From: Streptomyces sp. Ru62
Lineage (GTDB): Bacteria > Actinomycetota > Actinomycetes > Streptomycetales > Streptomycetaceae
NCBI RefSeq assembly: GCF_002920615.1
Contig: NZ_PQSU01000026.1
Coordinates: forward strand, 1-64,000
Length of the DNA: 64,000 nt
Reading direction: 5' to 3'
Shown here piece after piece: positions 16,336 through 24,567 of this stretch; the first letter of the stretch is position 1, and each line of letters begins with the position of its first letter. The notes beneath the pieces were generated by a model. That model was not told where the DNA came from. It saw only the letters and a list, made by a program, of their open reading frames with translations, and did no database searches. Made by a program: the position numbers and the translations under genes.

Positions 16336-17826
16336 ATGACCTCCTCTTCTTCCCCTTCCCAGGACACCAAGCGCCTCGCGCACGCCTATCCCGAGGGTCT
16401 TCGGGCCGATGCCCTGATGGAAGAGGACGTCGCCTGGAGCTACGAGATCGACGGCGATCGGGACGGCGACCAGTTCGACCGCTCCGAGCGCGCGGCCCTC
16501 CGCCGCGTGGTGGGCCTGTCCACCGAGCTGGAGGACGTCACCGAGGTCGAGTACCGCCAGCTCCGCCTGGAGCGGGTCGTGCTCGTCGGCGTGTGGACGA
16601 CCGGCACGGCGCAGGACGCCGACAACTCCCTCGCGGAGCTGGCCGCCCTCGCGGAGACCGCGGGCGCGCTCGTGCTCGACGGCGTGATCCAGCGCCGTGA
16701 CAAGCCGGACGCGGCCACCTACATCGGCTCCGGCAAGGCAGCCGAGTTGCGCGACATCGTCATCGAAACGGGCGTGGACACCGTCATCTGCGACGGTGAG
16801 CTGAGCCCCGGCCAGCTGATCCAGCTGGAGGACGTCGTCAAGGTCAAGGTCATCGACCGTACGGCCCTGATCCTGGACATCTTCGCCCAGCACGCCAAGT
16901 CCCGCGAGGGCAAGGCGCAGGTCGCACTCGCGCAGATGCAGTACATGCTGCCGCGGCTGCGCGGCTGGGGTCAGTCGCTGTCCCGGCAGATGGGTGGCGG
17001 TCGCGGCGGCCTCGCCACGCGTGGCCCCGGTGAGACCAAGATCGAGACGGACCGGCGCCGGATCCGCGAGAAGATGGCGAAGATGCGCCGGGAGATCGCG
17101 GAGATGAAGACCGGCCGCGAGATCAAGCGCCAGGAGCGCAGGCGGAACAAGGTGCCGTCCGTCGCCATCGCGGGCTACACCAACGCCGGCAAGTCCTCCC
17201 TGCTCAACCGCCTCACGGGTGCCGGCGTCCTGGTCGAGAACGCGCTGTTCGCGACCCTGGACCCGACCGTCCGCCGGGCCGAGACCCCGAGCGGCCGGCT
17301 CTACACCCTGGCGGACACCGTGGGCTTCGTCCGGCATCTGCCGCACCACCTGGTCGAGGCGTTCCGCTCCACCATGGAGGAGGTCGGCGACTCCGACCTG
17401 ATCCTGCACGTGGTGGACGGCTCGCACCCGAACCCGGAGGAGCAGCTCGCCGCCGTACGCGAGGTGATCCGGGACGTCGGCGCCACGGACGTGCCCGAGA
17501 TCGTCGTGGTCAACAAGGCGGACGCGGCCGACCCGCTGGTCCTCCAGCGGCTGCTGCGGGTCGAGAAGCGCTCGATCGCCGTATCGGCGCGCACCGGCCA
17601 GGGCATCGAGGAACTGCTCGGCCTGATCGACAACGAGCTGCCCCGCCCCTCGGTCGAGATCGAGGCGCTCGTGCCGTACACCCACGGCAAGCTGGTCGCC
17701 CGCGCCCACACCGAGGGCGAGGTGATCTCCGAGGAGCACACCGCGGAGGGCACCCTGCTCAAGGTCCGGGTGCACGAGGAGCTGGCGGCGGACCTCGCGC
17801 CGTACGTACCGGTCTCCGCGGGCTGA
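16336..17826 (+). CDS. hflX: GTPase HflX
   Basis: A 496-residue ribosome-associated GTPase of the Obg-HflX superfamily, linked to rescue and splitting of stalled ribosomes. The N-terminal HflX domain includes AATYIGSGKA, and the glycine-rich GGGRGGLATRGPGETKIE linker is diagnostic. The G domain has GYTNAGKSS (from G280), DTVGF and NKAD. AAGGATC is 4-5 bases before the ATG. The gene ends in a strong terminator shared with the convergent protease gene. Confidence 0.97.
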   Translation: MTSSSSPSQDTKRLAHAYPEGLRADALMEEDVAWSYEIDGDRDGDQFDRSERAALRRVVGLSTELEDVTEVEYRQLRLERVVLVGVWTTGTAQDADNSLAELAALAETAGALVLDGVIQRRDKPDAATYIGSGKAAELRDIVIETGVDTVICDGELSPGQLIQLEDVVKVKVIDRTALILDIFAQHAKSREGKAQVALAQMQYMLPRLRGWGQSLSRQMGGGRGGLATRGPGETKIETDRRRIREKMAKMRREIAEMKTGREIKRQERRRNKVPSVAIAGYTNAGKSSLLNRLTGAGVLVENALFATLDPTVRRAETPSGRLYTLADTVGFVRHLPHHLVEAFRSTMEEVGDSDLILHVVDGSHPNPEEQLAAVREVIRDVGATDVPEIVVVNKADAADPLVLQRLLRVEKRSIAVSARTGQGIEELLGLIDNELPRPSVEIEALVPYTHGKLVARAHTEGEVISEEHTAEGTLLKVRVHEELAADLAPYVPVSAG

Positions 17827-17840
17827 CCGGCCCGGTCACA

Positions 17841-17872
17841 AGGGCCCGCCACCTCCTCGGGTGACGGGCCCT
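17841..17872. terminator. Bidirectional terminator, hflX / protease
   Basis: The arms AGGGCCCGCCACC and its near complement pair over 12 of 13 positions (one C-A mismatch) around a short CCTC-containing loop. It sits between convergent stops at 17826 and 17892 and can serve both strands. Confidence 0.8.
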
Positions 17873-17891
17873 CGTCATGCCCACCGCCGGG

Positions 17892-19103
17892 TCACTGCCC
17901 GGCGAACTGCTTGCTCACCGACTCGTACACGCTCTTGGCCACCTCACCCAGCCGGGGACCGGCCAGCCAGCCGGAACGCACCGGGCCGATGGACGTGTTC
18001 GACACCAGCGCGGGCTTGCCGTCCGCACCCGTCTCCACCCAGCCGCCACCGGAGGAGCCACCGGTCATCGTGCACCCGATCCGGTACATGGTCGGGTCGG
18101 ACTGCTCGATGGACAGCCGGCCCGGCTTGTCCTGGCACTGGTACAACAGCTGACCGTCGTACGGCGCCGCCGCCGGGTAGCCGGACGCCGTGATGCTCTC
18201 CACCTGGGGCACGGCCGGCGCGTCGAAGTTCACCGGCAGCGCCCCGCCAACGGTCTCCTCCAGCGACTTGCCGCCACTGCCCTGCTCGGGCGTCACATGG
18301 ATGACGGCGAAGTCGTACGACGCGCCGTCACCGCCCGTCTCGCCCCCCTTGCTGATCCACTGCTGCGAGGTCTTCGCCGCGTCGGCCCACCACACGCCGT
18401 ACGGCGCGATCTCGGACCGGCTGGCGTTCTCCAGCTCGGCCGCCGACTTGCCCTGGTCGTTGTACGACGGCACGAACGCGAGGTTGCGGTACCAGCCGCC
18501 CTTCTTGCCGGCGTGCACACAGTGACCCGCCGTCCAGACGAGGTTGGACTTGCCGGGGTGCGCCGGGTCCGTCACCACCGTCGCGGAGCAGACCATCGTG
18601 CCCTCGGGAGCGTCGAAGAGCAGCTTGCCCGAGGTGGCCGCACTGGTGTGGTACGGCGGGGTGACCGCACGTGCCTGCACCGGCTGCGGCGTCGGGTCCG
18701 TCACGCCCTGGTCACCGGAGATGTCGTTGTCGTCGACGCCCTGGTCCGGGTCGTCGGCGTCACGCATCCGGTCCGGGTCCCACAGGCCCTTGATGATCGG
18801 GTTGATGAAGTCGTTGGCCTCGCGCAGCCAGTCGTCCCGGTTCCAGTTCTTCCAGGCGCCGTGCTTCCACTTGTCGATGTCGATCCCGTGTTCCTTGAGC
18901 CTGTGCTTCAGGTCGTCCGGGATCGTGATCTTGCCGTCGCCGGTGCTCACCGCGGACGGCTTGCCGTCGGCGTTGTCGTCGCCGCCGCAGGCGGTGGCCG
19001 TCAGCGCCAGCACCGACACGAGGGCGACCGCCGTCAGCGAGGCGGAGGTCCGGCGACCTCCCCTCCCTCGCCGAGCGGTGAACGACGGCCGTATGGATCG
19101 CAT
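17892..19103 (-). CDS. Secreted trypsin-like serine protease, probable lipoprotein
   Basis: 403 residues. The N-terminus has Arg/Lys, a hydrophobic core and a lipobox-like ATAC, so it is probably anchored outside the membrane through the Cys. A charged ~100-residue segment (ITIPDDLKHRLKEHGIDIDK, then Trp-rich) precedes the protease domain. The triad is visible as TAGHCVHAG, DFAVIHV and GGSSGGGW. The Ser motif GGSSGG differs from the trypsin GDSGGP and matches V8/glutamyl-endopeptidase-like enzymes. GGGGGAG precedes the ATG. Confidence 0.88.
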   Translation of the reverse strand: MRSIRPSFTARRGRGGRRTSASLTAVALVSVLALTATACGGDDNADGKPSAVSTGDGKITIPDDLKHRLKEHGIDIDKWKHGAWKNWNRDDWLREANDFINPIIKGLWDPDRMRDADDPDQGVDDNDISGDQGVTDPTPQPVQARAVTPPYHTSAATSGKLLFDAPEGTMVCSATVVTDPAHPGKSNLVWTAGHCVHAGKKGGWYRNLAFVPSYNDQGKSAAELENASRSEIAPYGVWWADAAKTSQQWISKGGETGGDGASYDFAVIHVTPEQGSGGKSLEETVGGALPVNFDAPAVPQVESITASGYPAAAPYDGQLLYQCQDKPGRLSIEQSDPTMYRIGCTMTGGSSGGGWVETGADGKPALVSNTSIGPVRSGWLAGPRLGEVAKSVYESVSKQFAGQ

Positions 19104-19586
19104 GTTGTGACTCCCCCTGCTGTGAAGAGAATTCGGCGCTTCGGCCCCGACACCGGCCGCGAACTGATGGAAGGTTCATGCCGGTCTCACGACCTTCTGG
19201 GAACGGCATCACACACTATGCCGTCGCGGTGGGGGAGTTCTGACAGGAGGGCAACGGTTCCGTCACAGGCTGCCTGAACAGGGAACGAGCGCCGGCCGGT
19301 CCAGGAGCCACCTCGTCGACCGCGATGATCCGTGCCGGCTGATGACCTGTCACGCGAGGCCGCCCCGGGTCCGTCCACAGGTGGCTCTGCCCACTGGGGG
19401 CGGCACGGGCGGAGGCGCTGTCCGGCGGAGTACCGGAGGGGCTCGTCCGCGTGCCGCCCGGCCAAGGATCTCCACGCGAGCCCGTAACCGCCCGAACGGT
19501 CCGCTGTTGTAGCCGGTGGGGCCTGCCGCCAGTGTCCGGTCCCCGAGGATCAACTCGCCTTTGAGCAGCGGGGAGGACAGCACGCC
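19104..19586. other. Intergenic region, divergent promoters
   Basis: 483 bp between the divergent protease and siderophore genes. I see no gene, no iron-box consensus (TTAGGTTAGGCT type) and no strong hairpin. GGGGAGGA at about 19570 is the ribosome site of the aminotransferase. Confidence 0.6.
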
Positions 19587-21155
19587 GTGGCCGTTACGGA
19601 GTCGATGGCTGGAGGCACGTCCGGGGAAGCGCGGGCCGTGCACGAGGGAATCCTCAGACGCCAGTCGGCGCGTGAGTCCGCGGCACGCACCTATGCCCGG
19701 GCCTTGCCCATCGTGCCCGTCCGGGCGCGAGGACTCACCATCGAGGGCGCCGACGGCCGGCGTTACCTGGACTGCCTCTCCGGTGCCGGCACACTCGCCC
19801 TCGGCCACAATCACCCGGTCGTGCTGGAAGCCGTCCGCCGGGTCCTCGATTCCGGCGCCCCCCTCTCCGTCCTCGACCTGGCGACCCCCGTCAAGGACGC
19901 CTTCGTCACCGAGCTGTTCCGCACACTCCCACCCGGCCTGGCCGACCGCTCCCGCGTCCAGTTCTGCGGACCGGCCGGCACCGACGCCGTCGAGGCCGCC
20001 CTCAAACTGGTCAGGACCGCGACCGGCCGCACCGGCATCCTGGCCTTCACCGGCGCCTACCACGGCATGACCGCCGGCGCCCTGGCCGCCTCCGGCGGAG
20101 CCCCCGACGTCCAGGTCACTCGCCTGCCCTACCCGCAGGACTACCGCTGCCCCTTCGGCGTCGGCGGCCCGCACGGCGCCGAACTCGCCGCCCGCTGGAC
20201 CGAGACCCTCCTCGACGACCCCAGATCCGGCGTCCCGCTCCCGGCCGGGATGATCCTCGAACCGGTCCAGGGCGAAGGCGGAGTGATTCCCGCGCCGGAC
20301 GACTGGCTGCGCCGCATGCGCCGGCTCACGGCGGACCGGTCCATCCCGCTGATCGCCGACGAGATCCAGACCGGAGTCGGCCGCACGGGTGCCTTCTGGG
20401 CCGTCGACCACAGTGGCGTCACCCCCGACGTCATGGTCCTGTCTAAGGCCATCGGCGGCAGCCTTCCGCTGGCCGTGATCGTCTACCGCGACGATCTCGA
20501 CGTCTGGCAACCCGGCGCCCACGCCGGCACCTTCCGCGGCAACCAGCTCGCGATGGCCGCGGGCACCGCCACCCTCGCCTACGTCCGCGAGAACGGCCTC
20601 GCCGAACGCGCCGCCGCCCTCGGCGCACGCATGCTGATCCAACTCGCGGAACTCACCCGTGCGTTCCCGTGCGTGGGAGACGTCCGAGGGCGCGGACTCA
20701 TGATCGGGGTCGAGCTGGTGGACCCGGACGCCGACCACACGGCTTCTCGCCCGGCGTCCGTGGCCGATGAAGGCGGTGACATTCGTGAGCCAGGTGCTCC
20801 AGGCGACTTGGGTGACTCCCGTTACTTTGGTGACTGTGGTGACGCCCGTGCCGGTGGCACGGGTGGCCTCAGTGCCACGGCCGCCCGGCCGGAGCCCACC
20901 CGCACGCCGTGTCCGGCCGCCCCCGACCTCGCCGCCGCCGTGCAGCGGGAGTGCCTCCAGCGCGGACTAATCGTCGAACTCGGCGGCCGGCACGCGTCCG
21001 TGGTCCGGCTGCTCCCGCCCCTCACGATCAGCGACGAACAGGCGACGGCCGTACTCGACCGGCTGACCGACGCGGTGGCCGCGGCCGCCCGCCACCACCG
21101 ATCCCACGGCCCGCACGAGCAACGCCAGCCCTGCCCGGCCCAGCGCGCGGGCTGA
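19587..21155 (+). CDS. Class III aminotransferase, diaminobutyrate-type, of siderophore operon
   Basis: 522 residues, PLP-dependent fold type I. DEIQTGVGRTG and VLSKAIGG with the PLP lysine at K287 are clear. It resembles diaminobutyrate-2-oxoglutarate aminotransferases that start polyamine-type siderophore pathways. It is first of three co-directional genes with an IucA/IucC synthetase and an acyltransferase. A ~55-residue insert (about 385-440) is rich in GD repeats from four GGTGAC hexamers at 20775, 20811, 20829 and 20838, uses several codons uncommon in this genome (ATT, ACT, TTT, TTG), and lengthens the protein beyond the family norm. No decarboxylase partner is nearby, so the product amine is uncertain. 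Confidence 0.88.
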   Translation: MAVTESMAGGTSGEARAVHEGILRRQSARESAARTYARALPIVPVRARGLTIEGADGRRYLDCLSGAGTLALGHNHPVVLEAVRRVLDSGAPLSVLDLATPVKDAFVTELFRTLPPGLADRSRVQFCGPAGTDAVEAALKLVRTATGRTGILAFTGAYHGMTAGALAASGGAPDVQVTRLPYPQDYRCPFGVGGPHGAELAARWTETLLDDPRSGVPLPAGMILEPVQGEGGVIPAPDDWLRRMRRLTADRSIPLIADEIQTGVGRTGAFWAVDHSGVTPDVMVLSKAIGGSLPLAVIVYRDDLDVWQPGAHAGTFRGNQLAMAAGTATLAYVRENGLAERAAALGARMLIQLAELTRAFPCVGDVRGRGLMIGVELVDPDADHTASRPASVADEGGDIREPGAPGDLGDSRYFGDCGDARAGGTGGLSATAARPEPTRTPCPAAPDLAAAVQRECLQRGLIVELGGRHASVVRLLPPLTISDEQATAVLDRLTDAVAAAARHHRSHGPHEQRQPCPAQRAG

Positions 21156-21374
21156 ACACCACCCGAGCCCGACCCGGCCCCCGGCCCCGATCTTTGGGCG
21201 CACACCGCTCCGCATACCCGTTCCACCCCCTTCCCGGGTGTCCAGGCCGACGTCCACCGCCGACCACAACCTCATGGCCATCCCGCCCCATCGATCGCCG
21301 ACCACGAAGGAACAGCGCCCTAGCGGACCACGGAACGGGCCCGCACGACCTCACTCCAGCCCCAGAGGAGCGTC

Positions 21375-23414
21375 ATGAACGCCACCCCCGCCCCCGACGA
21401 CCAGGGGCGCTCCGGCGCCCCGTCCTCTGCCGCACCGCTCATCGAGTCGGTCCCGCAGCAGAAGAAGCGGGAGACGGATCCCGTCCGGTGGACAGCTCCC
21501 GTCGCCGATCCGCTGGAGGACCCCGATCCCCGGACCGCCGCCCAGGCCGCCGCCGTCGAGAACCTCCTGCGGTGCTGGACCCGCGAGACCGGCCTCACCG
21601 CTCCCACGTCCGGCAGCCTCCGCATCCCCCTACCGGCCAGCGGCGCCACCCTGATCGCCCCGGTCCACCACTGGTCCCCGACGGGCTGGCACCGCTTCGG
21701 CCTCCCGCGCCTGGCCGACGCGCCCGACACGGCGCCACCCATCGACGCCGTCACTCTCGCGGCCCTCCTCGCGAGGGAATCCGTCCCCGAGCCGGCCGAC
21801 ACCGCGGCCCCCTCGCCTCACACCTCCCCGGGTTCCGGTGACGGCACCGGCTCCAACCGCACCGGCTCCGAAGGCACCGGCTCCAACGGCACCGGCTCCA
21901 ACGGCACCGGCTCCCGTCCTGACACCGACGCCGGTCATCGAGCCGACGGCCCCGATCTCGTGGCCAGAGTCGCCGACTCCGTCCGCCGTACGGCCACCTT
22001 CATCGAGCACCGGCGGGAACACCCCACCGACACCCCCGACCGCTTCCTCAGCGCCGAACAAGCCCTCCTGCTCGGGCACCCGCTGCATCCGACCCCGAAG
22101 AGCCGGGAGGGCCTGACCGAAGCGGAAGCCGAGCGGTACTCACCGGAGTCGCGTGGCTCCTTCCCCCTGCACTGGCTGGCCGTCGCCCCCTCTCTCCTCG
22201 CGACCGACTCCGCCTGGACCGAGCGCGGCCGTCCCGTGCCCGCCGGCCACCTCGTCCGCCGCCTCGCCGGCACCGGACTGCCGCTGCCCGACGGCTACAC
22301 CGCCCTGCCACTGCATCCGTGGCAGGCCCGCGAGGTCCGGCACCGCCCGCCCGTCGCCGCGCTGCTCGACTCAGGACTCCTCCGTGACCTCGGTCCTCTG
22401 GGTGCTGCCTGGTCTCCCACCTCCTCCGTACGCACCGTGCACCGGTCCGGCGCCCCCGCGATGCTCAAGCTCTCGCTGGCCCTGCGCATCACCAACTCCC
22501 GCCGGGAGAACCTCCGCAAGGAACTCCACCGCGGGGTCGAGGTGCACCGCCTCCTGCGCACCGGTCTCGCCCGCCGGTGGCACACCGCGCACCCCGGCTT
22601 CGACATCGTGCGCGACCCGGCCTGGCTCGCCGTCGACGGCCCGGACGGCCTGCCCGTGCCGGGCCTCGACGTGGTGATCCGGCACAATCCGTTCACCCCG
22701 GCCGACGACGTCGGCTGCGTGGCCGGGCTCCTCGCCCCGCGCGCGCTGCCCGAGCCGCCCGCCGGCACCGCGCCGCACCACCCCGCTCGGCCGATGCGGT
22801 CCCGGCTGGCCCACCTCGTCTCACGTCTCGCCGCCCACACCGGCCGCCCCGTCGGCGCCGTCGCCACGGAGTGGTTCCTGCGCTACCTGGAGCAGGTCGT
22901 CCGGCCCGTCCTCTGGCTGGACGGCGAGACCGGCATCGCCCTCGAAGCGCACCAGCAGAACACGCTGGTCCTGCTGGACCGCGAGGGCTGGCCCGCCGGC
23001 GGCCGCTACCGCGACAACCAGGGGTACTACTTCCGTGAGTCCCGGCGGGCCGAACTGACCGCCCGGCTGCCCGGCATCGGGGAGCACAGTGACACCTTCG
23101 TCCCCGACGAGGTCACCGACGAGCGCTTCGTCTACTACCTGGCCGTCAACAACGTTCTCGGTCTGATCGGTGCCCTCGGCTCACAGCGCCTCGCCGACGA
23201 GCGGCTGCTGCTCGCGGCCTTCCGCCGCTTCCTCACCGGCCTCGCCTCGGGACCCACCCCGCTGCGCACCTCCCTGCCCGGCCGCCTCCTCGACTCACCC
23301 GTCCTGCGCTGCAAGGCCAACCTGCTGACCCGGCTCCATGGTCTCGACGAACTCGTCGGTCCGGTCGACACCCAGTCCGTCTACGTCACCATCGCCAACC
23401 CCCTTCATCCATGA
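21375..23414 (+). CDS. IucA/IucC family NIS siderophore synthetase
   Basis: 679 residues. An NRPS-independent siderophore synthetase that uses ATP to join a carboxylate to an amine or hydroxylamine. The motifs GHPLHPTPKSREGL, LPLHPWQ, KLSLALRITNSRREN and EAHQQNTLVLLD are those of the N-terminal IucA/IucC domain, and the C-terminal FhuF-like part follows. GAGGAG is 5 bases before the ATG. Residues ~157-181 are a GTGSN-type low-complexity insert encoded by a 15-bp tandem repeat. It is the middle gene of the operon; the gaps are 219 and 103 bp. Confidence 0.93.
   Translation: MNATPAPDDQGRSGAPSSAAPLIESVPQQKKRETDPVRWTAPVADPLEDPDPRTAAQAAAVENLLRCWTRETGLTAPTSGSLRIPLPASGATLIAPVHHWSPTGWHRFGLPRLADAPDTAPPIDAVTLAALLARESVPEPADTAAPSPHTSPGSGDGTGSNRTGSEGTGSNGTGSNGTGSRPDTDAGHRADGPDLVARVADSVRRTATFIEHRREHPTDTPDRFLSAEQALLLGHPLHPTPKSREGLTEAEAERYSPESRGSFPLHWLAVAPSLLATDSAWTERGRPVPAGHLVRRLAGTGLPLPDGYTALPLHPWQAREVRHRPPVAALLDSGLLRDLGPLGAAWSPTSSVRTVHRSGAPAMLKLSLALRITNSRRENLRKELHRGVEVHRLLRTGLARRWHTAHPGFDIVRDPAWLAVDGPDGLPVPGLDVVIRHNPFTPADDVGCVAGLLAPRALPEPPAGTAPHHPARPMRSRLAHLVSRLAAHTGRPVGAVATEWFLRYLEQVVRPVLWLDGETGIALEAHQQNTLVLLDREGWPAGGRYRDNQGYYFRESRRAELTARLPGIGEHSDTFVPDEVTDERFVYYLAVNNVLGLIGALGSQRLADERLLLAAFRRFLTGLASGPTPLRTSLPGRLLDSPVLRCKANLLTRLHGLDELVGPVDTQSVYVTIANPLHP
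21843..21917 (+). repeat. 15-bp coding tandem repeat in the siderophore synthetase
   Basis: Five in-frame copies of GGCACCGGCTCCAAC or close variants encode GTGSN, RTGSE, GTGSN, GTGSN and GTGSR. The insert lies in a variable loop of the N-terminal domain and is probably tolerated without functional effect. Confidence 0.85.
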
Positions 23415-23517
23415 GCGAAGTACCTCCGCGCACCACCTGAGCGGACCGCCCTCAGCGAGCCGCACCGTCTCCCGTCCGAGGAACATGACCCACCACGTCT
23501 CCTGAGAGGAGCGCACC

Positions 23518-24288
23518 GTGCCTCCCACCGACGCGAGCGCCGACACCGGCCCCGTCCCCGCCCAACCGGACAGCGCCGCTCCCCGCGCGGCCACCGCGGG
23601 GCCCCGGAACTCTGCCTTCGGGCATTTCACCGTCGAGGACGACGACCCGGACAGCGAGGACACCCTGGAGCTGTGCCTGCCCGCCGAGTTCGTCGCCCTG
23701 CGCGCCGGGGCGACGACCGGCCTCCTCGGCCGACCCGCCACGTGGGGCCCGGTCGTGACCCCGGTCGGCTCCTTCCAGCTGATGCCCGTACGCCTTGATC
23801 AGGACCTCTCGCTCGTCCACCGCTGGATGAACGACCCCGCCGTCGCCGAGTTCTGGGAGCTGGCCGGGCCCCGGAACCGGACGGAGGAGCATCTGCGGGC
23901 GCAACTCCACGGCGACGGGCGCAGCGTGCCGTGCCTCGGCGTACTCGACGGCACCCCCATGAGCTACTGGGAGATCTACCGTGCGGACCTGGATCCGCTG
24001 GCCCGTCACTACCCGGTCCGCCCGCACGACACCGGGATCCACCTCCTCGTCGGTGACGCCGCGGACCGGGGGCGAGGGCTGGGATCCGTCCTGCTGCGAG
24101 CCGTGGCCGACCTGATCCTCGACCGGCGTCCCGCCTGCGCACGTGTCGTGGCGGAACCCGATCTTCGCAACACCCCCTCCATCGCCGCGTTCCTGAGCGC
24201 GGGTTTCCGGTTCGCGGCGGAGGCCGACCTGCCCGACAAGCGGGCCGCCCTCATGATCCGCGACCGTGTCCTGCGCGACGTTCTGTAG
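23518..24288 (+). CDS. GNAT acyltransferase of siderophore operon (IucB/AlcB-like)
   Basis: 256 residues from GTG with GAGAGGAG upstream. The C-terminal ~170 residues contain the pattern WMNDPAVAEFW and an acetyl-CoA segment DRGRGLGSVLLRA, as in the acyltransferases that acylate N-hydroxylysine or N-hydroxyornithine in hydroxamate siderophores. The N-terminal 70 residues are Pro/Ala-rich and less conserved. It completes the three-gene operon. No N-monooxygenase is encoded nearby, so the hydroxylation step, if needed, must come from another locus. Confidence 0.85.
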   Translation: MPPTDASADTGPVPAQPDSAAPRAATAGPRNSAFGHFTVEDDDPDSEDTLELCLPAEFVALRAGATTGLLGRPATWGPVVTPVGSFQLMPVRLDQDLSLVHRWMNDPAVAEFWELAGPRNRTEEHLRAQLHGDGRSVPCLGVLDGTPMSYWEIYRADLDPLARHYPVRPHDTGIHLLVGDAADRGRGLGSVLLRAVADLILDRRPACARVVAEPDLRNTPSIAAFLSAGFRFAAEADLPDKRAALMIRDRVLRDVL

Positions 24289-24290
24289 CA

Positions 24291-24304
24291 CCCCGTGATC
24301 GGGG
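24291..24304 (+). terminator. Short hairpin after the siderophore operon
   Basis: CCCCG-TGAT-CGGGG forms a 5-bp stem directly after the acyltransferase stop. It is small, so termination here is possible rather than certain. Confidence 0.4.
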
Positions 24305-24567
24305 GCTCACTGATAGATACGAGTGGCGGATCCGCGGTGTTCCCGCGTCGAAGAAAAAGTTGCGGCGACCCGCGCCCCCGAGCCGGGGACGGTGCGCCCC
24401 GATGCTGACCACCAGCTCCCGTCCGCCCCAGCCCGACGCAGAATCCCCGAACCCGGCCGCATCCCACTTCCACCCCACCGCCACCCAGGAGCCCCGCTCG
24501 TGAGCCCTCCCCCTGCCCCCGTAACGACCCCCCGTTTGTCAGTGCAGGGTCGTAGGGTGGTCAGGCT

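Noticed and set aside
19104..19586. Iron box upstream of the siderophore operon
   Set aside because: No sequence close to TTAGGTTAGGCT or its complement could be found by eye.
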